Position numbers and translations under genes: made by a program. The notes under the pieces are model-generated. The model was not told where the DNA came from and did no database searches. It saw only the letters and a list, made by a program, of their open reading frames with translations. Positions 1-9,043 of a stretch of 64,000 bases of DNA are shown here, piece after piece (position 1 is the stretch's first letter; each line of letters starts with the position of its first letter). Origin of the DNA: Porticoccaceae bacterium (GTDB lineage Bacteria > Pseudomonadota > Gammaproteobacteria > Pseudomonadales > Porticoccaceae); NCBI GenBank assembly GCA_018069525.1, contig JAGPUQ010000026.1:62001-126000 (forward strand), in the 5' to 3' direction.

Positions 1-332
1 TTTTCAGGGGTGAGGATTTTTGCGGTCTCGCCCATAAATTTGACTCCCGCCACTACTAATGTCGAGGCCGAATGCTGTTTGCCAAAGCGAGCCATTTCCA
101 GGGAGTCCGAAACAATACCGCCGGTTTCCTCAGCCAATTGCTGAATCGCCGGATCGGTATAGTAATGCGCCACGATTACCGCGTCTTTCTCTACCAACAA
201 GGCCTTGATACGATCGTAATACTGCGCCCGCTGTGCCGCGCTATCGCGAGGCTCTTTGCCCAGGCCATCCAAATGGCGCTCAACCGTTTCGCGAAAACGC
301 TGACCATCGGCAATTTGTAGTTTCTGTGTCAT
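1..332 (-). CDS. nadA: Quinolinate synthase NadA, N-terminal part (cut by window edge)
   Basis: NadA condenses iminoaspartate with dihydroxyacetone phosphate to quinolinate in NAD biosynthesis, using a 4Fe-4S cluster. About 110 residues are visible on the minus strand, starting at ATG 332-330 behind an AAGAGATGA ribosome site. The family signatures [19 protein letters not shown] and [14 protein letters not shown] are all present, so the identification is secure although the C-terminal cluster ligands lie outside the window. In Pseudomonas-type genomes nadA lies not far from queC and tRNA-Lys; here about 12 kb of accessory genes separates them. A decayed copy of part of this gene is found at about 8776-8925. 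Confidence 0.95.
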   Translation of the reverse strand, partial: MTQKLQIADGQRFRETVERHLDGLGKEPRDSAAQRAQYYDRIKALLVEKDAVIVAHYYTDPAIQQLAEETGGIVSDSLEMARFGKQHSASTLVVAGVKFMGETAKILTPE

Positions 333-457
333 TTATCATCTCTTACTTATTAACGAGCGCCTTTTCGAACACAAAAAGGCCTGGCTGAATTCTAACATAA
401 GCCCTTAGGCAAGCCGCTAGTCAACGCCAGTGATCCGCAGGCGCCACTCTTCCGCAT

Positions 458-512
458 AAATCTGTTCAGCACAAATCTGTTCAATACAAGTCTGTTCAAT
501 AAAAATCTATGC
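458..512. repeat. 15-bp degenerate tandem repeat
   Basis: About three and a half copies of a 15-bp unit close to AAATCTGTTCAATAC, with copies starting at 458, 473, 488 and a partial one at 503. Copies differ at one to three positions. It lies in the nadA-porin spacer and is not palindromic. Confidence 0.75.
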
Positions 513-613
513 ACCGAACCCCCTGAGACAAACACCTTTTGCCGCTGCCCCCTCAAACACAGATGCCAAATACGATGACCTGGCAAGCCGGAACGAGAAA
601 CGGGCAGGGAAAA

Positions 614-629
614 CGTGACCCAGTTCACA
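614..629. promoter_or_regulatory. Candidate CRP/Vfr-type binding site
   Basis: The sequence CGTGA-CCCAGT-TCACA matches the CRP consensus TGTGA-N6-TCACA at 9 of 10 conserved positions. It lies about 180 bp upstream of the porin start codon, far for a simple activating site but plausible for the porin or for divergent nadA control. Whether a CRP homologue exists in this organism cannot be seen here. Confidence 0.35.
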
Positions 630-730
630 GAATCAAGATTATATGCAAATAATTATCTCAAGGCCTCATACAATGCCGCACCGTAAAAACACGGTCTCAA
701 GCAGCATTTCGATATTTTTGCCCCAATTTC

Positions 731-772
731 CACCCGTAATCACCACCCGCAATCCCCAATAGCCACCCGTAA
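731..772. repeat. Degenerate CCACCCGTAAT repeat
   Basis: Three copies of a unit near CCACCCGTAATCA (one with CGCAAT), with a partial CCAATAG spacer unit, lie just upstream of the porin gene. It is one of many locus-specific short tandem repeats in this window. Confidence 0.6.
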
Positions 773-808
773 TATTGGCATCTTGCCTTACATCAGGAAC
801 ACTTAGTC

Positions 809-1948
809 ATGCAAAGAACATTAAAGAAAAAAGCACTTGTCCAGGCATCAACCCTCGTCTTCGGATTAGTAGCTGCCGCTGGCGCTCACGCCTTGACCGC
901 CGACGAAATCGAAATCCACGGCTTCTTTACTGCCGGTGCCACTATTAGCGATGCCGATAAAGTGTATTTGCGCACCACCGATGATGACATTTCCTTTGAC
1001 GAAGATTCGGTACTCGGCTTGCAAATCATTGTCCCGGTAGACGACAAAATCACGTTGCAAGCACAGTTGCTTGGCAATGGCTCCAGAGAGTCTGACACCA
1101 ACTTCGAAGTCAAAGTCGACTGGGCCTTTGCGGGTTACCAGGTTAATGACAACCTGACTATCCGCGCCGGACGCATTCGCGCACCCTTGCTCATGCATAT
1201 GGAATACATCGAAGCTGGCTACGCCTACCCCTGGATTCGCGGGCCTCAGGAAGTCTACGGCCTGATTCCTCTCAACTCCTTTGACGGCGTCGACGCACTA
1301 TTCACTGTTCCCGTTGGCGATTTTGAATTCAGCTTTCAGCCCTTTATTGGCAGCAAAGATGAAGAGCTTTCCGTACAGCAACTCGGCCTCGTTATTGACA
1401 CCGAACTCGATAACATTATGGGTGCCAAATTTTCGCTCAACAACGACTATGTCAATTTCGTTGCCAGCTACGCATCTCTGGAATTTAGTTTTGACGAAAA
1501 CAACGTACTGTTTCTACCCCCATCGCCCTTCGCAGCCCCCACAGACCGCGAAGTGGATGTTTTTAATGTTGGCGTAACCGTCGACTGGAATAACCTGTTA
1601 TTCATGTCGGAGTACGCCAAAGTCAAAATTGAAGACGCTGCTTCGGGAGAAATGCCCGTACCTACTAACGCCGCCTGGTATGCCACCGCAGGCTACCGAT
1701 TTGGCAACATAATGCCTCATATCACCTACGCCGAACTCGATACCGAAAACAACATTTTTGGTTCTGCCAGCAAAACCGTGACCCTTGGCGTGCGTTACGA
1801 ACTTGGCGATGCTTCAGCACTTAAGGTTGAATGGGCCAATGTGGAAACCAGAGATAACACCGGCGGCTTATTTGGCCCGGATGCTCACCCCAATCACTTC
1901 AACGACGATGCCGATGTTTTTAGTGTTGCCCTCGATGTCACCTTTTAA
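809..1948 (+). CDS. Outer-membrane porin (16-strand type, putative)
   Basis: A 379-residue protein with a Sec signal peptide ending at AAGAHA (about residue 28). The mature part is rich in alternating hydrophobic/polar beta strands, with an acidic early loop and a C-terminal Phe (VALDVTF), the usual BAM recognition end. The opening IEIHGFFTAGATI and overall length resemble trimeric porins of the DcaP or phosphate/sulfate-selective kind. It sits 34 bp upstream of a phosphate-binding-protein-like gene, probably as one operon, which suggests uptake of an anion or small organic acid. The substrate is inference; the outer-membrane barrel call is solid. Confidence 0.8.
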   Translation: MQRTLKKKALVQASTLVFGLVAAAGAHALTADEIEIHGFFTAGATISDADKVYLRTTDDDISFDEDSVLGLQIIVPVDDKITLQAQLLGNGSRESDTNFEVKVDWAFAGYQVNDNLTIRAGRIRAPLLMHMEYIEAGYAYPWIRGPQEVYGLIPLNSFDGVDALFTVPVGDFEFSFQPFIGSKDEELSVQQLGLVIDTELDNIMGAKFSLNNDYVNFVASYASLEFSFDENNVLFLPPSPFAAPTDREVDVFNVGVTVDWNNLLFMSEYAKVKIEDAASGEMPVPTNAAWYATAGYRFGNIMPHITYAELDTENNIFGSASKTVTLGVRYELGDASALKVEWANVETRDNTGGLFGPDAHPNHFNDDADVFSVALDVTF

Positions 1949-1982
1949 GTGCCCGTAATCAGAATATCAAAGGAAGAAGGTA

Positions 1983-2417
1983 ATGAATAAATTACAAAAA
2001 TCCCTCGCTGCGGGTGCGCTAACCACTGCACTAGTTTTAGCCAGCAGTGCTAACGCCGAGTTAGCCATTGTGGTCAATCCCGACTACAGCGGTGGTAATA
2101 TCAATATGCAGGACATTAGAGACCTGTATCAGGGCAAAAGTAAAACCCTGAACGACGTGCAAGTTAAAGCCGTAGATCAATCCAGTGGCAGCAGCGCGCG
2201 CAAGCAATTTTTATCTACTGTGCTGGAAAAAAGCGAATCTGAGATGAACCGCTATTGGTCACGACTCATTTTCTCCGGTAAAGGCCGTCCTCCGGAAGTG
2301 CTGGACAGTGCCGACGCGATCAAACGCTGGATTGCACTTAATCCAGAGGGTATTGGCTATATTGACGCAGACGATGTCGATGACACTGTAAAAGTGTTAT
2401 TGAAAGTGACCCAATAG
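1983..2417 (+). CDS. Short PstS-like periplasmic binding-domain protein
   Basis: A 144-residue secreted protein: signal peptide to about residue 25 (SSANA), then one short domain containing DIRDLYQGKSKT, VDQSSGSSARKQF and YWSRLIFSGKGRPP. These segments match the conserved parts of small PstS-like (PBP-like) proteins, which are about half the length of a true PstS. A strong ribosome site (GGAAGAAGG) precedes the ATG. No ABC permease or ATPase gene lies nearby, so it probably does not serve a complete Pst transporter encoded here. Similar short proteins often travel with porins or sensor genes; its position between a porin and four chemoreceptor genes would fit a ligand-binding accessory, which is inference. 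Confidence 0.75.
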   Translation: MNKLQKSLAAGALTTALVLASSANAELAIVVNPDYSGGNINMQDIRDLYQGKSKTLNDVQVKAVDQSSGSSARKQFLSTVLEKSESEMNRYWSRLIFSGKGRPPEVLDSADAIKRWIALNPEGIGYIDADDVDDTVKVLLKVTQ

Positions 2418-2433
2418 GCCGAGGAAGTGCAAT

Positions 2434-2469
2434 ACGTAAAAACGCGAGTATCTACTCGCGTTTTTACGT
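2434..2469 (+). terminator. Rho-independent terminator after the porin operon
   Basis: A near-perfect inverted repeat of 17 bp arms (2434-2450 and 2453-2469) with a GC core CGCGAGTA and flanking A/T runs. The T run after the GC core makes it a terminator for the porin and binding-protein genes; A runs on the other arm mean it could work both ways. Confidence 0.85.
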
Positions 2470-2529
2470 TAAAATGCCCACTGGAATTGCTGCACCATGG
2501 GGCAAAGCAGTACTCTTAAACAAACAAGT

Positions 2530-2567
2530 TAGACGTGCCTGGTTTAACGTGCCTGACTAGACGTGCA
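2530..2567. repeat. Degenerate ACGTGCCTG repeat
   Basis: Three copies of a unit near TAGACGTGCCTGG in the leader of the first chemoreceptor gene, period about 13-15 bp. Confidence 0.55.
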
Positions 2568-2631
2568 ATAGGAAAAACTGTGACCTCAAGGGCCAGCTAA
2601 TATGACTGCATTAGCACCAGGCGACAAGAAT

Positions 2632-2658
2632 CACAAACAACACAAACAACACAAACAA
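2632..2658. repeat. Perfect 9-bp repeat, three copies of CACAAACAA
   Basis: Three exact head-to-tail copies at 2632, 2641 and 2650, ending 14 bp before the start codon of the first chemoreceptor gene. It leaves no good Shine-Dalgarno sequence, so copy number could alter translation; that effect is inference. Confidence 0.8.
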
Positions 2659-2672
2659 ATGAGCATGGATAC

Positions 2673-4748
2673 ATGACAAAAAATACATTGTTTACGCGAC
2701 TCCCCAAATTGCGTGATTTAACGATGACCTTTCGGATGTCCCTTATTGTCGTAATGTTGGGGATCGCCGCGGTCGCTATTACTGTAGCGTATTTTTCGGT
2801 ACTCAATATCACCGATCAAGCCCAAAAATTAGAACGCCGCACCACCGATATAGTCCATGTTATTGGCGAAATTAAAGCCACAGTCATCGAAGTTAGATTC
2901 AACGAAAAAAGTTTTTTCTTACATAACGACTCCGCTTACCGGGACGCAACGAACACTAGTATTAAAACCTTAGAAAGTCTATTAAACGAACTCACAGTTT
3001 TGCTTTCCGAGCAGCACACAACGACCTCCCAGGGCAATACCGATGCCGATATTATGCCTTTGCTGTATAAAGCCATGGCCGACTACAAATCATTCTTTAA
3101 CGCGGTGACTGAAAGCCGTATCACTTTTGGACTGCACAATAATGCCGGCTTAAAAAGCAAGCTTATCGCCCAGGTGAACGCCCTGGAAAGCTCCGTGCTC
3201 AGCTCGGGAAGCGACAATCCCAATCTCACTATTTCGGTGATGCGGCTACACCAGGCTCAAACTGAGTACCTGGCTGCCCCTAATGACGGCTCGATAGCAA
3301 TTATCGGCTCTGAGCTCGAATACCTGGGTGAACTCTTTGATGAGCAAGCGTTTAGCGTGCAGACTAAACAGAATTTAATTCAGAATCTGGACGACTACCA
3401 GGTCATGTGGCCCGAAATAATAGGCATCGTATCCGGTATAAAAACGGCAGAGGCCTCGTTCGCACAAGCCGCCAATGCAATCGCCCCCCTGCTCGGACAA
3501 ACTCAACAGTTGACAGCACAAGTGCGGGACACCAACGCGAAACTGATTGCGCGCGACCGCAGGGCCGGTACCATCCGGTTTTTCATCGTTGTGTGTTCGA
3601 TTCCTGCGGTGTTAACGCTTGCCTTCCTGTTATTCACACTCGACATTATCCGTCGCGTTAAATCTGTATTACAGGCGGCATCCACTATCGCTGCCGGCGA
3701 TCTATCTCAGGACATTGAGCATACCGGCTGGCGCGACGAGCTCGGACAACTGTCTAATGAAATGCTCAATATGAAGGCCAGTCTCAATAACGTGATCAGT
3801 AAAACCCGACAGGCGTCCACCCAGGTTGCGGTGGCCTCTAGCCAGGTACTGGGCGGCAATACCGAGTTGAGTTCCCGCACCCAGGAGCAGGCTTCTAGCC
3901 TGGAAGAAGTCGCCGCCAGCATGGAAGAAATGACCGGCACCGTGGACACCAATGCGGAGAACGCAACGCGCGCAGCGGATCTGGCTAAAGGCGCCAAAGA
4001 TTTAGCTGGTGATGGTGATGAGGTCGCAGTCAAGACCGCAGCCGCCATGGCGCGGATCGAACAATCTAATGCCAACATTGCCGAAGTGCTGGAGTTGATT
4101 CAGGACTTTGCGTTTCAAACCAATTTACTGGCTCTCAATGCCGCTGTAGAAGCGGCTCGCGCCGGAGAACACGGTCGAGGTTTTGGCGTGGTGGCCAGCG
4201 AAGTTCGCAACCTGGCTGGCAGCAGTGCTAAAGCCGCCAAAGACATCAAGGCAATGATTAATGAAAGCGTTAAAAACATTAACGAAGGTACTGAGCTGGT
4301 CAATAATTCCGGCAATACGCTCCGCCAGATCGTGTCCTCCTCCAGCGATGTTAGCGACCTGGTCAGCGAAATTGCCGCAGCGAGTCAAGAACAGTCTGCG
4401 GGTATTCAGCAGGTCAATCGCGCCGTGGTAGAGATGGATAGCATCACCCAACAAAACGCCGCTCTAGTGGAAGAAGCCGCTGCGGCTAGCGAGGCCATGG
4501 GTGTACAGGCGCAGCAATTGAAAGAACTGGTGGCGTTTTTTAAAGTTGAGGGCGGTGAGAACAGCGATACCGAAAACCGAGAATTTTATGCACAAACCGA
4601 GACCGCTGCCACTCCGACCCGCTCAAACGGAGCGGATCTATCGCCGGTCACCAGGTCCGCTGAAGCAGACCGGCAAACCGCAGCGCGTAGCGTCTCCGAT
4701 CAGCCGATAAACCCCAAACACAAAGACGAAGAGTGGTCGCAGTTTTAA
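2673..4748 (+). CDS. Methyl-accepting chemotaxis protein 1 (HBM-like sensor)
   Basis: A 691-residue chemoreceptor. It has a first TM helix at about 22-42, a periplasmic helical sensor to about 300, a second TM at about 302-325, HAMP from about 326, then a cytoplasmic coiled coil. The sensor carries motifs of the helical bimodular (HBM) family, such as [13 protein letters not shown] and an [13 protein letters not shown] segment. The hairpin tip ([20 protein letters not shown], then [15 protein letters not shown]) and spacing match the 36-heptad class of E. coli Tsr/Tar. It ends in EEWSQF, fitting the xWxxF CheR/CheB-tethering pentapeptide. First of four tandem paralogues; no che kinase genes are in the window. 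The ligand is unknown; HBM receptors often sense organic acids. Confidence 0.93.
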   Translation: MTKNTLFTRLPKLRDLTMTFRMSLIVVMLGIAAVAITVAYFSVLNITDQAQKLERRTTDIVHVIGEIKATVIEVRFNEKSFFLHNDSAYRDATNTSIKTLESLLNELTVLLSEQHTTTSQGNTDADIMPLLYKAMADYKSFFNAVTESRITFGLHNNAGLKSKLIAQVNALESSVLSSGSDNPNLTISVMRLHQAQTEYLAAPNDGSIAIIGSELEYLGELFDEQAFSVQTKQNLIQNLDDYQVMWPEIIGIVSGIKTAEASFAQAANAIAPLLGQTQQLTAQVRDTNAKLIARDRRAGTIRFFIVVCSIPAVLTLAFLLFTLDIIRRVKSVLQAASTIAAGDLSQDIEHTGWRDELGQLSNEMLNMKASLNNVISKTRQASTQVAVASSQVLGGNTELSSRTQEQASSLEEVAASMEEMTGTVDTNAENATRAADLAKGAKDLAGDGDEVAVKTAAAMARIEQSNANIAEVLELIQDFAFQTNLLALNAAVEAARAGEHGRGFGVVASEVRNLAGSSAKAAKDIKAMINESVKNINEGTELVNNSGNTLRQIVSSSSDVSDLVSEIAAASQEQSAGIQQVNRAVVEMDSITQQNAALVEEAAAASEAMGVQAQQLKELVAFFKVEGGENSDTENREFYAQTETAATPTRSNGADLSPVTRSAEADRQTAARSVSDQPINPKHKDEEWSQF

Positions 4749-4777
4749 GCGAGGTTCCTTACTCCAGAAAACTATTT

Positions 4778-6571
4778 ATGAAACCAACAATCCTGACATC
4801 ACCGAAACTTGGTCTAAAACATCGCTTCTCTCTTCGCGGAGCGAGCATCGGCCAAAAAATGCTTCTCGGCCAATTAGGCATAGTGGCTGCAGCCATCTGC
4901 GTAACCTCCTCACATTACTACGCCAAAAGTGTCCATAGTGAACTCTATACTGAAACCACCATCACTAACTCCGTGAGCAGCGTATCGCAGCAAGTCAGCA
5001 CACAAATTTTGGCATTGAGGCAATTCGAGAATAATCTTTTCCTGCTAGACAACAACAGTAGTACGTTACAGGCGCACCGAGAAACTCTGCAAAACACTCT
5101 GGAACTGACTGACGAACTGGGTCAGGAACTGAACAAACTCGACACTGACGACGACAGCACGAGTAAAACTGGGCTTCTCGCTGCAGCCAAACTGAAAGAG
5201 TCTATCGACTCCTATGGCCAACAGTTTGAATCACTTATTAATAATTCACCTCAACAAAACGACAGCGCTTTGGTACTCCATGCCAGGCGCTCTAATATAG
5301 CTTTATCCAAAGCACTTGAACCGGCTTTATCTGCCATTAAAAATATTCAAGATATGACCACCGGGATTCAAGTCAAAGCTAAAGACTCTCGGCAGGATAA
5401 AATTTACCGGATAGATGCGACTTTCTATTTTCTATTAGTCATTGCCTTCATCCTCTGCGTATTAGCCGCAAGCCTGTTTTCATTCGGTGTACTACGGCGC
5501 ATAAAAAGCCTGCTGAGCGTCTCAAGCTCAATGCATAACGGAGACTTCACCCAAGAGGTGGAGTATAGCGATAGAGGAGATCAATTGGGCGAGCTATCGC
5601 GCAACATGTCTACCTTGATGGAAACTTTGAACCGGGTTATCGGCGAGACCCGTCGTAGTGCCGAACAGGTGGCAGTGGCCTCAAATCAGGTATTGGGCGG
5701 CAATACCGAACTCAGTTCCCGAACTCAGGAGCAGGCCTCCAGCCTGGAAGAAGTCGCCGCCAGCATGGAAGAAATGACTGGCACCGTGGACACCAATGCG
5801 GAAAACGCAACGCGCGCCGCGGAGCTGGCAAAAAACGCCAAGAATCTGGCCGCTGATACTAATAATCTTGCTTCTCGCACAGCCGCGGCCATGGAACGCA
5901 TTGAAACCTCCAATAATAATATTGCAGAAATACTGGAATTGATTCAGGACTTTGCCTTCCAAACTAACTTACTGGCACTGAATGCCGCTGTCGAGGCCGC
6001 CCGCGCGGGTGAACATGGCCGAGGTTTTGGCGTCGTCGCCAGTGAAGTCCGTAACCTGGCGGGCAGCAGTGCCAAAGCCGCCAAGGACATCAAAGCGGTT
6101 ATCGCAGAAAGCGTCAAAAATATTGCCGACGCGACTCAAATGGTCGGCGGAGCGGCCGAGAGACTTGGACAAATTGTGGATGCTTCCAGCGATGTCAGCG
6201 ACTTGATCAGCGAAATTGCCGCTGCCAGTCAGGAGCAGTCCGCCGGCATTCAGCAAGTCAACCGCGCCGTGGTAGAAATGGATAGTATTACTCAACAAAA
6301 TGCCGCGTTAGTCGAAGAAGCAGCGGCAGCCAGTGAGTCCATGGGTGTGCAGGCGCAGCAACTCACCGAACTGGTGGCGTTTTTTCAGCTGAATGATAAC
6401 GACGCTCTTGAAGAACAAAGCATTGGCTCCAGCATGCCAAACGCCCCGGCACCCCCTTCGATTCAACCCGGTAAAGCTAATCAACTGGCAGCAAGAAGCG
6501 CGAGTAAAACGACTTCAATTAATCATCCAGGCGAAGACAAAAACAAAGACGAAGAATGGTCGCAGTTTTAA
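4778..6571 (+). CDS. Methyl-accepting chemotaxis protein 2 (shorter sensor)
   Basis: Chemoreceptor of 597 residues when started at ATG 4778, 29 bp after the preceding stop; an upstream in-frame GTG at 4733 lies inside that gene and is unlikely. TM1 is followed by a periplasmic domain of only about 190 residues, shorter than in the other three, which looks more like a single four-helix bundle than a full HBM pair. TM2, HAMP and the 36-heptad signalling domain follow, ending EEWSQF. Its methylation-helix and hairpin coding sequence is almost the same as in receptor 4, whereas its last 177 bp are nearly identical to the end of receptor 3. Confidence 0.92.
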   Translation: MKPTILTSPKLGLKHRFSLRGASIGQKMLLGQLGIVAAAICVTSSHYYAKSVHSELYTETTITNSVSSVSQQVSTQILALRQFENNLFLLDNNSSTLQAHRETLQNTLELTDELGQELNKLDTDDDSTSKTGLLAAAKLKESIDSYGQQFESLINNSPQQNDSALVLHARRSNIALSKALEPALSAIKNIQDMTTGIQVKAKDSRQDKIYRIDATFYFLLVIAFILCVLAASLFSFGVLRRIKSLLSVSSSMHNGDFTQEVEYSDRGDQLGELSRNMSTLMETLNRVIGETRRSAEQVAVASNQVLGGNTELSSRTQEQASSLEEVAASMEEMTGTVDTNAENATRAAELAKNAKNLAADTNNLASRTAAAMERIETSNNNIAEILELIQDFAFQTNLLALNAAVEAARAGEHGRGFGVVASEVRNLAGSSAKAAKDIKAVIAESVKNIADATQMVGGAAERLGQIVDASSDVSDLISEIAAASQEQSAGIQQVNRAVVEMDSITQQNAALVEEAAAASESMGVQAQQLTELVAFFQLNDNDALEEQSIGSSMPNAPAPPSIQPGKANQLAARSASKTTSINHPGEDKNKDEEWSQF

Positions 6572-6660
6572 ACCATCAACCGTTTCACGCCGCAATCATT
6601 AAAATTTCTGCGTCAGGCAGTATCTTCTCCATCGCACAAGATTCATAGGCACATATTTTT

Positions 6661-8766
6661 ATGCTTAAAATAATCGTTTCTCTGTTGCCGAGTTTTCGCC
6701 GTATTTCACTTATTAAAAAACTCACCTTTGGGGTGGTGGCGATTATCGTGATATCTGCTGCTATGTTTATAGTTGGCTACTGGTTTTCAGTAAAATTTGG
6801 AGACCAGGGCATTGCCATGGGCAAAGCATCCACGCAACTTACCGAACTGATTGGCGAACTGCGTAATTCTGGACAGGAAATGCGTCGCCAGGAAAAAAGG
6901 TTTCTGCTGGAAGATAAACAAGATGCCCTGGAGAAACATCGCATTCACTACCAGCAAATCATCGCGGCAAGCGAGCAACTACACGTCCTCTTCAATACCG
7001 ACGAAAATCATTCCAGGAGCGCTGAAAACACCCGCACTGAAAGCACAATTATTGAAAATACGGAGTCGGAAGGCATAAAGATCCTTCAAGATTTACTCCA
7101 CAAACTCTCCGACTACAACACTTTTTTTGCCACGGTTGTCGACAGTCACAGCAAAATTGGTTTTGACGATAAGCAGGGCATTAGAGCCAAACTGACACTA
7201 ACGCTGGATCAGCTAGAAAACGGGGTGCTTACCTCTGACGCTGACGATCCCACTCTGATGGTCTCGGTGCTGCGTCTTCGGCAGACTCAAAATGAATACC
7301 TAAACGCCAGCACGGAGCAACAGAAGCGGGTTCTCGGCACTATTGGTGACGAACTACAAGCCCTGCGTGGTTTAATTTCTACCCGAACCTTATCAGGTAG
7401 TGTGAGCAAGCAGTTAACTGAGGGCGTTGATTCCTATCAGGCCTTGTGGCCCGAATTAGTCGCACTATCTGCCGGGATGAACAACTCTCGACAAGCCTTC
7501 GTTCAAGCGGTGAGCAACATCAATCCAATGATCGAACAAATAAGTACCTTCGCAACGCATGTACGCGCTAAAAACTACCAGGAAATCCAAGAAAAACGTC
7601 GGTTGGGCATAATAACTTTCGGCATATCCCTTTTCATTGGGGCACTTTTTGTAGTCTTCTTCGGCGTTGTGTTGGCGCGCACCCTTCTGGGACGTATTGC
7701 AACAATCCGGGACAACATCGTTGCTATCGCCAATGGCGACTTCACCCAAGACACACCGAATACAGAGTGGGACGATGAACTAGGCGAGGTATCCCAAAGC
7801 ATCGTCGCCATTAACGCTAATCTGGGCCAAGTTATCAGTAAAGCCCGTCAAACCTCTACCCAGGTTGCGGTGGCTTCTAGTCAGGTACTGGGCGGCAATA
7901 CCGAGTTGAGTTCCCGCACCCAGGAACAGGCTTCCAGTCTGGAAGAAGTCGCCGCGAGCATGGAAGAAATGACCGGGACCGTAGACACCAATGCCGAGAA
8001 TGCCACGCGCGCTGCGGAGCTGGCCAAAGGCGCCAAAGATTTGGCCAGTGATGGCGATGAGGTTGCCTCGAAAACGGTGGCTGCCATGCAGCGCATTGAG
8101 GCCTCCAACACCAATATTGCTGAAGTATTGGAATTAATTCAGGACTTTGCCTTTCAAACCAATTTGCTGGCGCTGAATGCGGCCGTAGAAGCGGCTCGCG
8201 CCGGAGAACACGGTCGAGGTTTTGGCGTGGTGGCCAGCGAAGTGCGCAACCTGGCCGGCAGCAGTGCTAAAGCCGCCAAAGACATCAAGGCAATGATTAA
8301 TGAAAGCGTTAAAAACATTAACGAAGGTACTGAGCTGGTCAATAATTCTGGCAATACGCTCCGCCAGATCGTGTCCTCCTCCAGCGATGTTAGCGACCTG
8401 GTCAGCGAAATTGCCGCTGCCAGTCAGGAGCAGTCCGCCGGCATTCAGCAGGTCAATCGTGCCGTGGTAGAGATGGACAGCATTACCCAACAAAATGCGG
8501 CGCTGGTGGAAGAAGCCGCCGCGGCTAGTGAAGCTATGGGCGTACAGGCGCAGCAACTCAAAGAACTGGTGGCGTTTTTCCAACTGAGTGATAACGACGC
8601 TCTTGAAGAACAAAGCATTGGCTCCAGCATGCCAAACGCCCCGGCACCCCCTTCGATTCAACCCGGTAAAGCTAATCAACTGGCAGCAAGAAGCGCGAGT
8701 AAAACAACTTCAATTAATCGTCCAGGCGAAGACAAAAACAAAGACGAAGAATGGTCGCAGTTTTAA
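6661..8766 (+). CDS. Methyl-accepting chemotaxis protein 3 (HBM-like sensor, mosaic)
   Basis: A 701-residue chemoreceptor with two TM helices, an HBM-like periplasmic sensor (MRRQEKRFLLED, then SVLRLRQTQNEYL), HAMP and a 36-heptad signalling domain ending EEWSQF. At DNA level it is a mosaic. 8185-8417 is almost identical to 4146-4378 of receptor 1, while its 3' end 8590-8766 matches 6395-6571 of receptor 2 with about two differences. The sensor domain is unlike either. This is the expected footprint of gene conversion between adjacent paralogues that keeps the CheA/CheW-contacting part uniform while sensors diverge. Confidence 0.93.
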   Translation: MLKIIVSLLPSFRRISLIKKLTFGVVAIIVISAAMFIVGYWFSVKFGDQGIAMGKASTQLTELIGELRNSGQEMRRQEKRFLLEDKQDALEKHRIHYQQIIAASEQLHVLFNTDENHSRSAENTRTESTIIENTESEGIKILQDLLHKLSDYNTFFATVVDSHSKIGFDDKQGIRAKLTLTLDQLENGVLTSDADDPTLMVSVLRLRQTQNEYLNASTEQQKRVLGTIGDELQALRGLISTRTLSGSVSKQLTEGVDSYQALWPELVALSAGMNNSRQAFVQAVSNINPMIEQISTFATHVRAKNYQEIQEKRRLGIITFGISLFIGALFVVFFGVVLARTLLGRIATIRDNIVAIANGDFTQDTPNTEWDDELGEVSQSIVAINANLGQVISKARQTSTQVAVASSQVLGGNTELSSRTQEQASSLEEVAASMEEMTGTVDTNAENATRAAELAKGAKDLASDGDEVASKTVAAMQRIEASNTNIAEVLELIQDFAFQTNLLALNAAVEAARAGEHGRGFGVVASEVRNLAGSSAKAAKDIKAMINESVKNINEGTELVNNSGNTLRQIVSSSSDVSDLVSEIAAASQEQSAGIQQVNRAVVEMDSITQQNAALVEEAAAASEAMGVQAQQLKELVAFFQLSDNDALEEQSIGSSMPNAPAPPSIQPGKANQLAARSASKTTSINRPGEDKNKDEEWSQF

Positions 8767-8775
8767 ATATAGTGT

Positions 8776-8925
8776 CGGCTTTCCCGGAGAGCCAGCAACA
8801 ACCCCACCGGTTTCCTCTGTCAACACCTGAATTGGTCAGTAATAGATCACGACAACCGCATCTTTCTATACCAGACAGCCCTTAATACGGCGTCGCTGCT
8901 GTCACTCTACTACTGCGTCGCCACT
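8776..8925 (-). pseudogene. Decayed fragment of nadA
   Basis: The minus strand of this spacer aligns with nadA 85-240. The core 8807-8889 matches 121-212 with only a 9-bp in-frame deletion. Shared runs include CCGGTTTCCTC, CTGAAT, AGTAAT and ACCGC(A/G)TCTTTCT. In the nadA register it translates as RIKGCLV, stop, KDAVVVIYY, stop, against [18 protein letters not shown] in the intact gene. It therefore carries in-frame stops and is dead. It is the only trace I see of a second nadA copy and implies an old duplication of the nadA-receptor junction. Confidence 0.7.
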
Positions 8926-9008
8926 GTTCTCGCTACCAGGACTGCTTAACGGTCTGACAAAACCCTGGCCACTAGTAACCGGCACTCTATAGTTAGTCAC
9001 CGTGTTAT

Positions 9009-9038
9009 TTTCATTTTTTCAGTACGCTCCTATATAAT
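9009..9038 (+). promoter_or_regulatory. Possible promoter of chemoreceptor 4
   Basis: A perfect TATAAT at 9033-9038 with only a weak -35 (TTTCAT at 9009-9014, 18-bp spacing). Transcription would start near 9045, at the annotated ATG, so either the mRNA is leaderless or translation begins at the in-frame ATG 9071. Confidence 0.35.
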
Positions 9039-9043
9039 GCAGA

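Larger units (their letters stand above)
333..808. other. Intergenic region between nadA and the porin gene
   Basis: This 476-bp divergent spacer must hold the promoters of both nadA and the porin gene. It contains a CRP-like palindrome (614-629) and two families of degenerate tandem repeats (458-512 and 731-772). A 78-codon minus-strand frame across it (392-628) encodes only repeat-derived leucine/asparagine/arginine runs and is not believable as a gene. Confidence 0.6.

Noticed and set aside
458-512. CRISPR-like array
   Set aside because: Units are 15 bp, head to tail without spacers, and no cas genes are present. The same applies to the other tandem repeats.
392-628. 78-codon minus-strand frame
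   Set aside because: The central part is only translated 15-bp repeats; no ribosome site or conservation signal.
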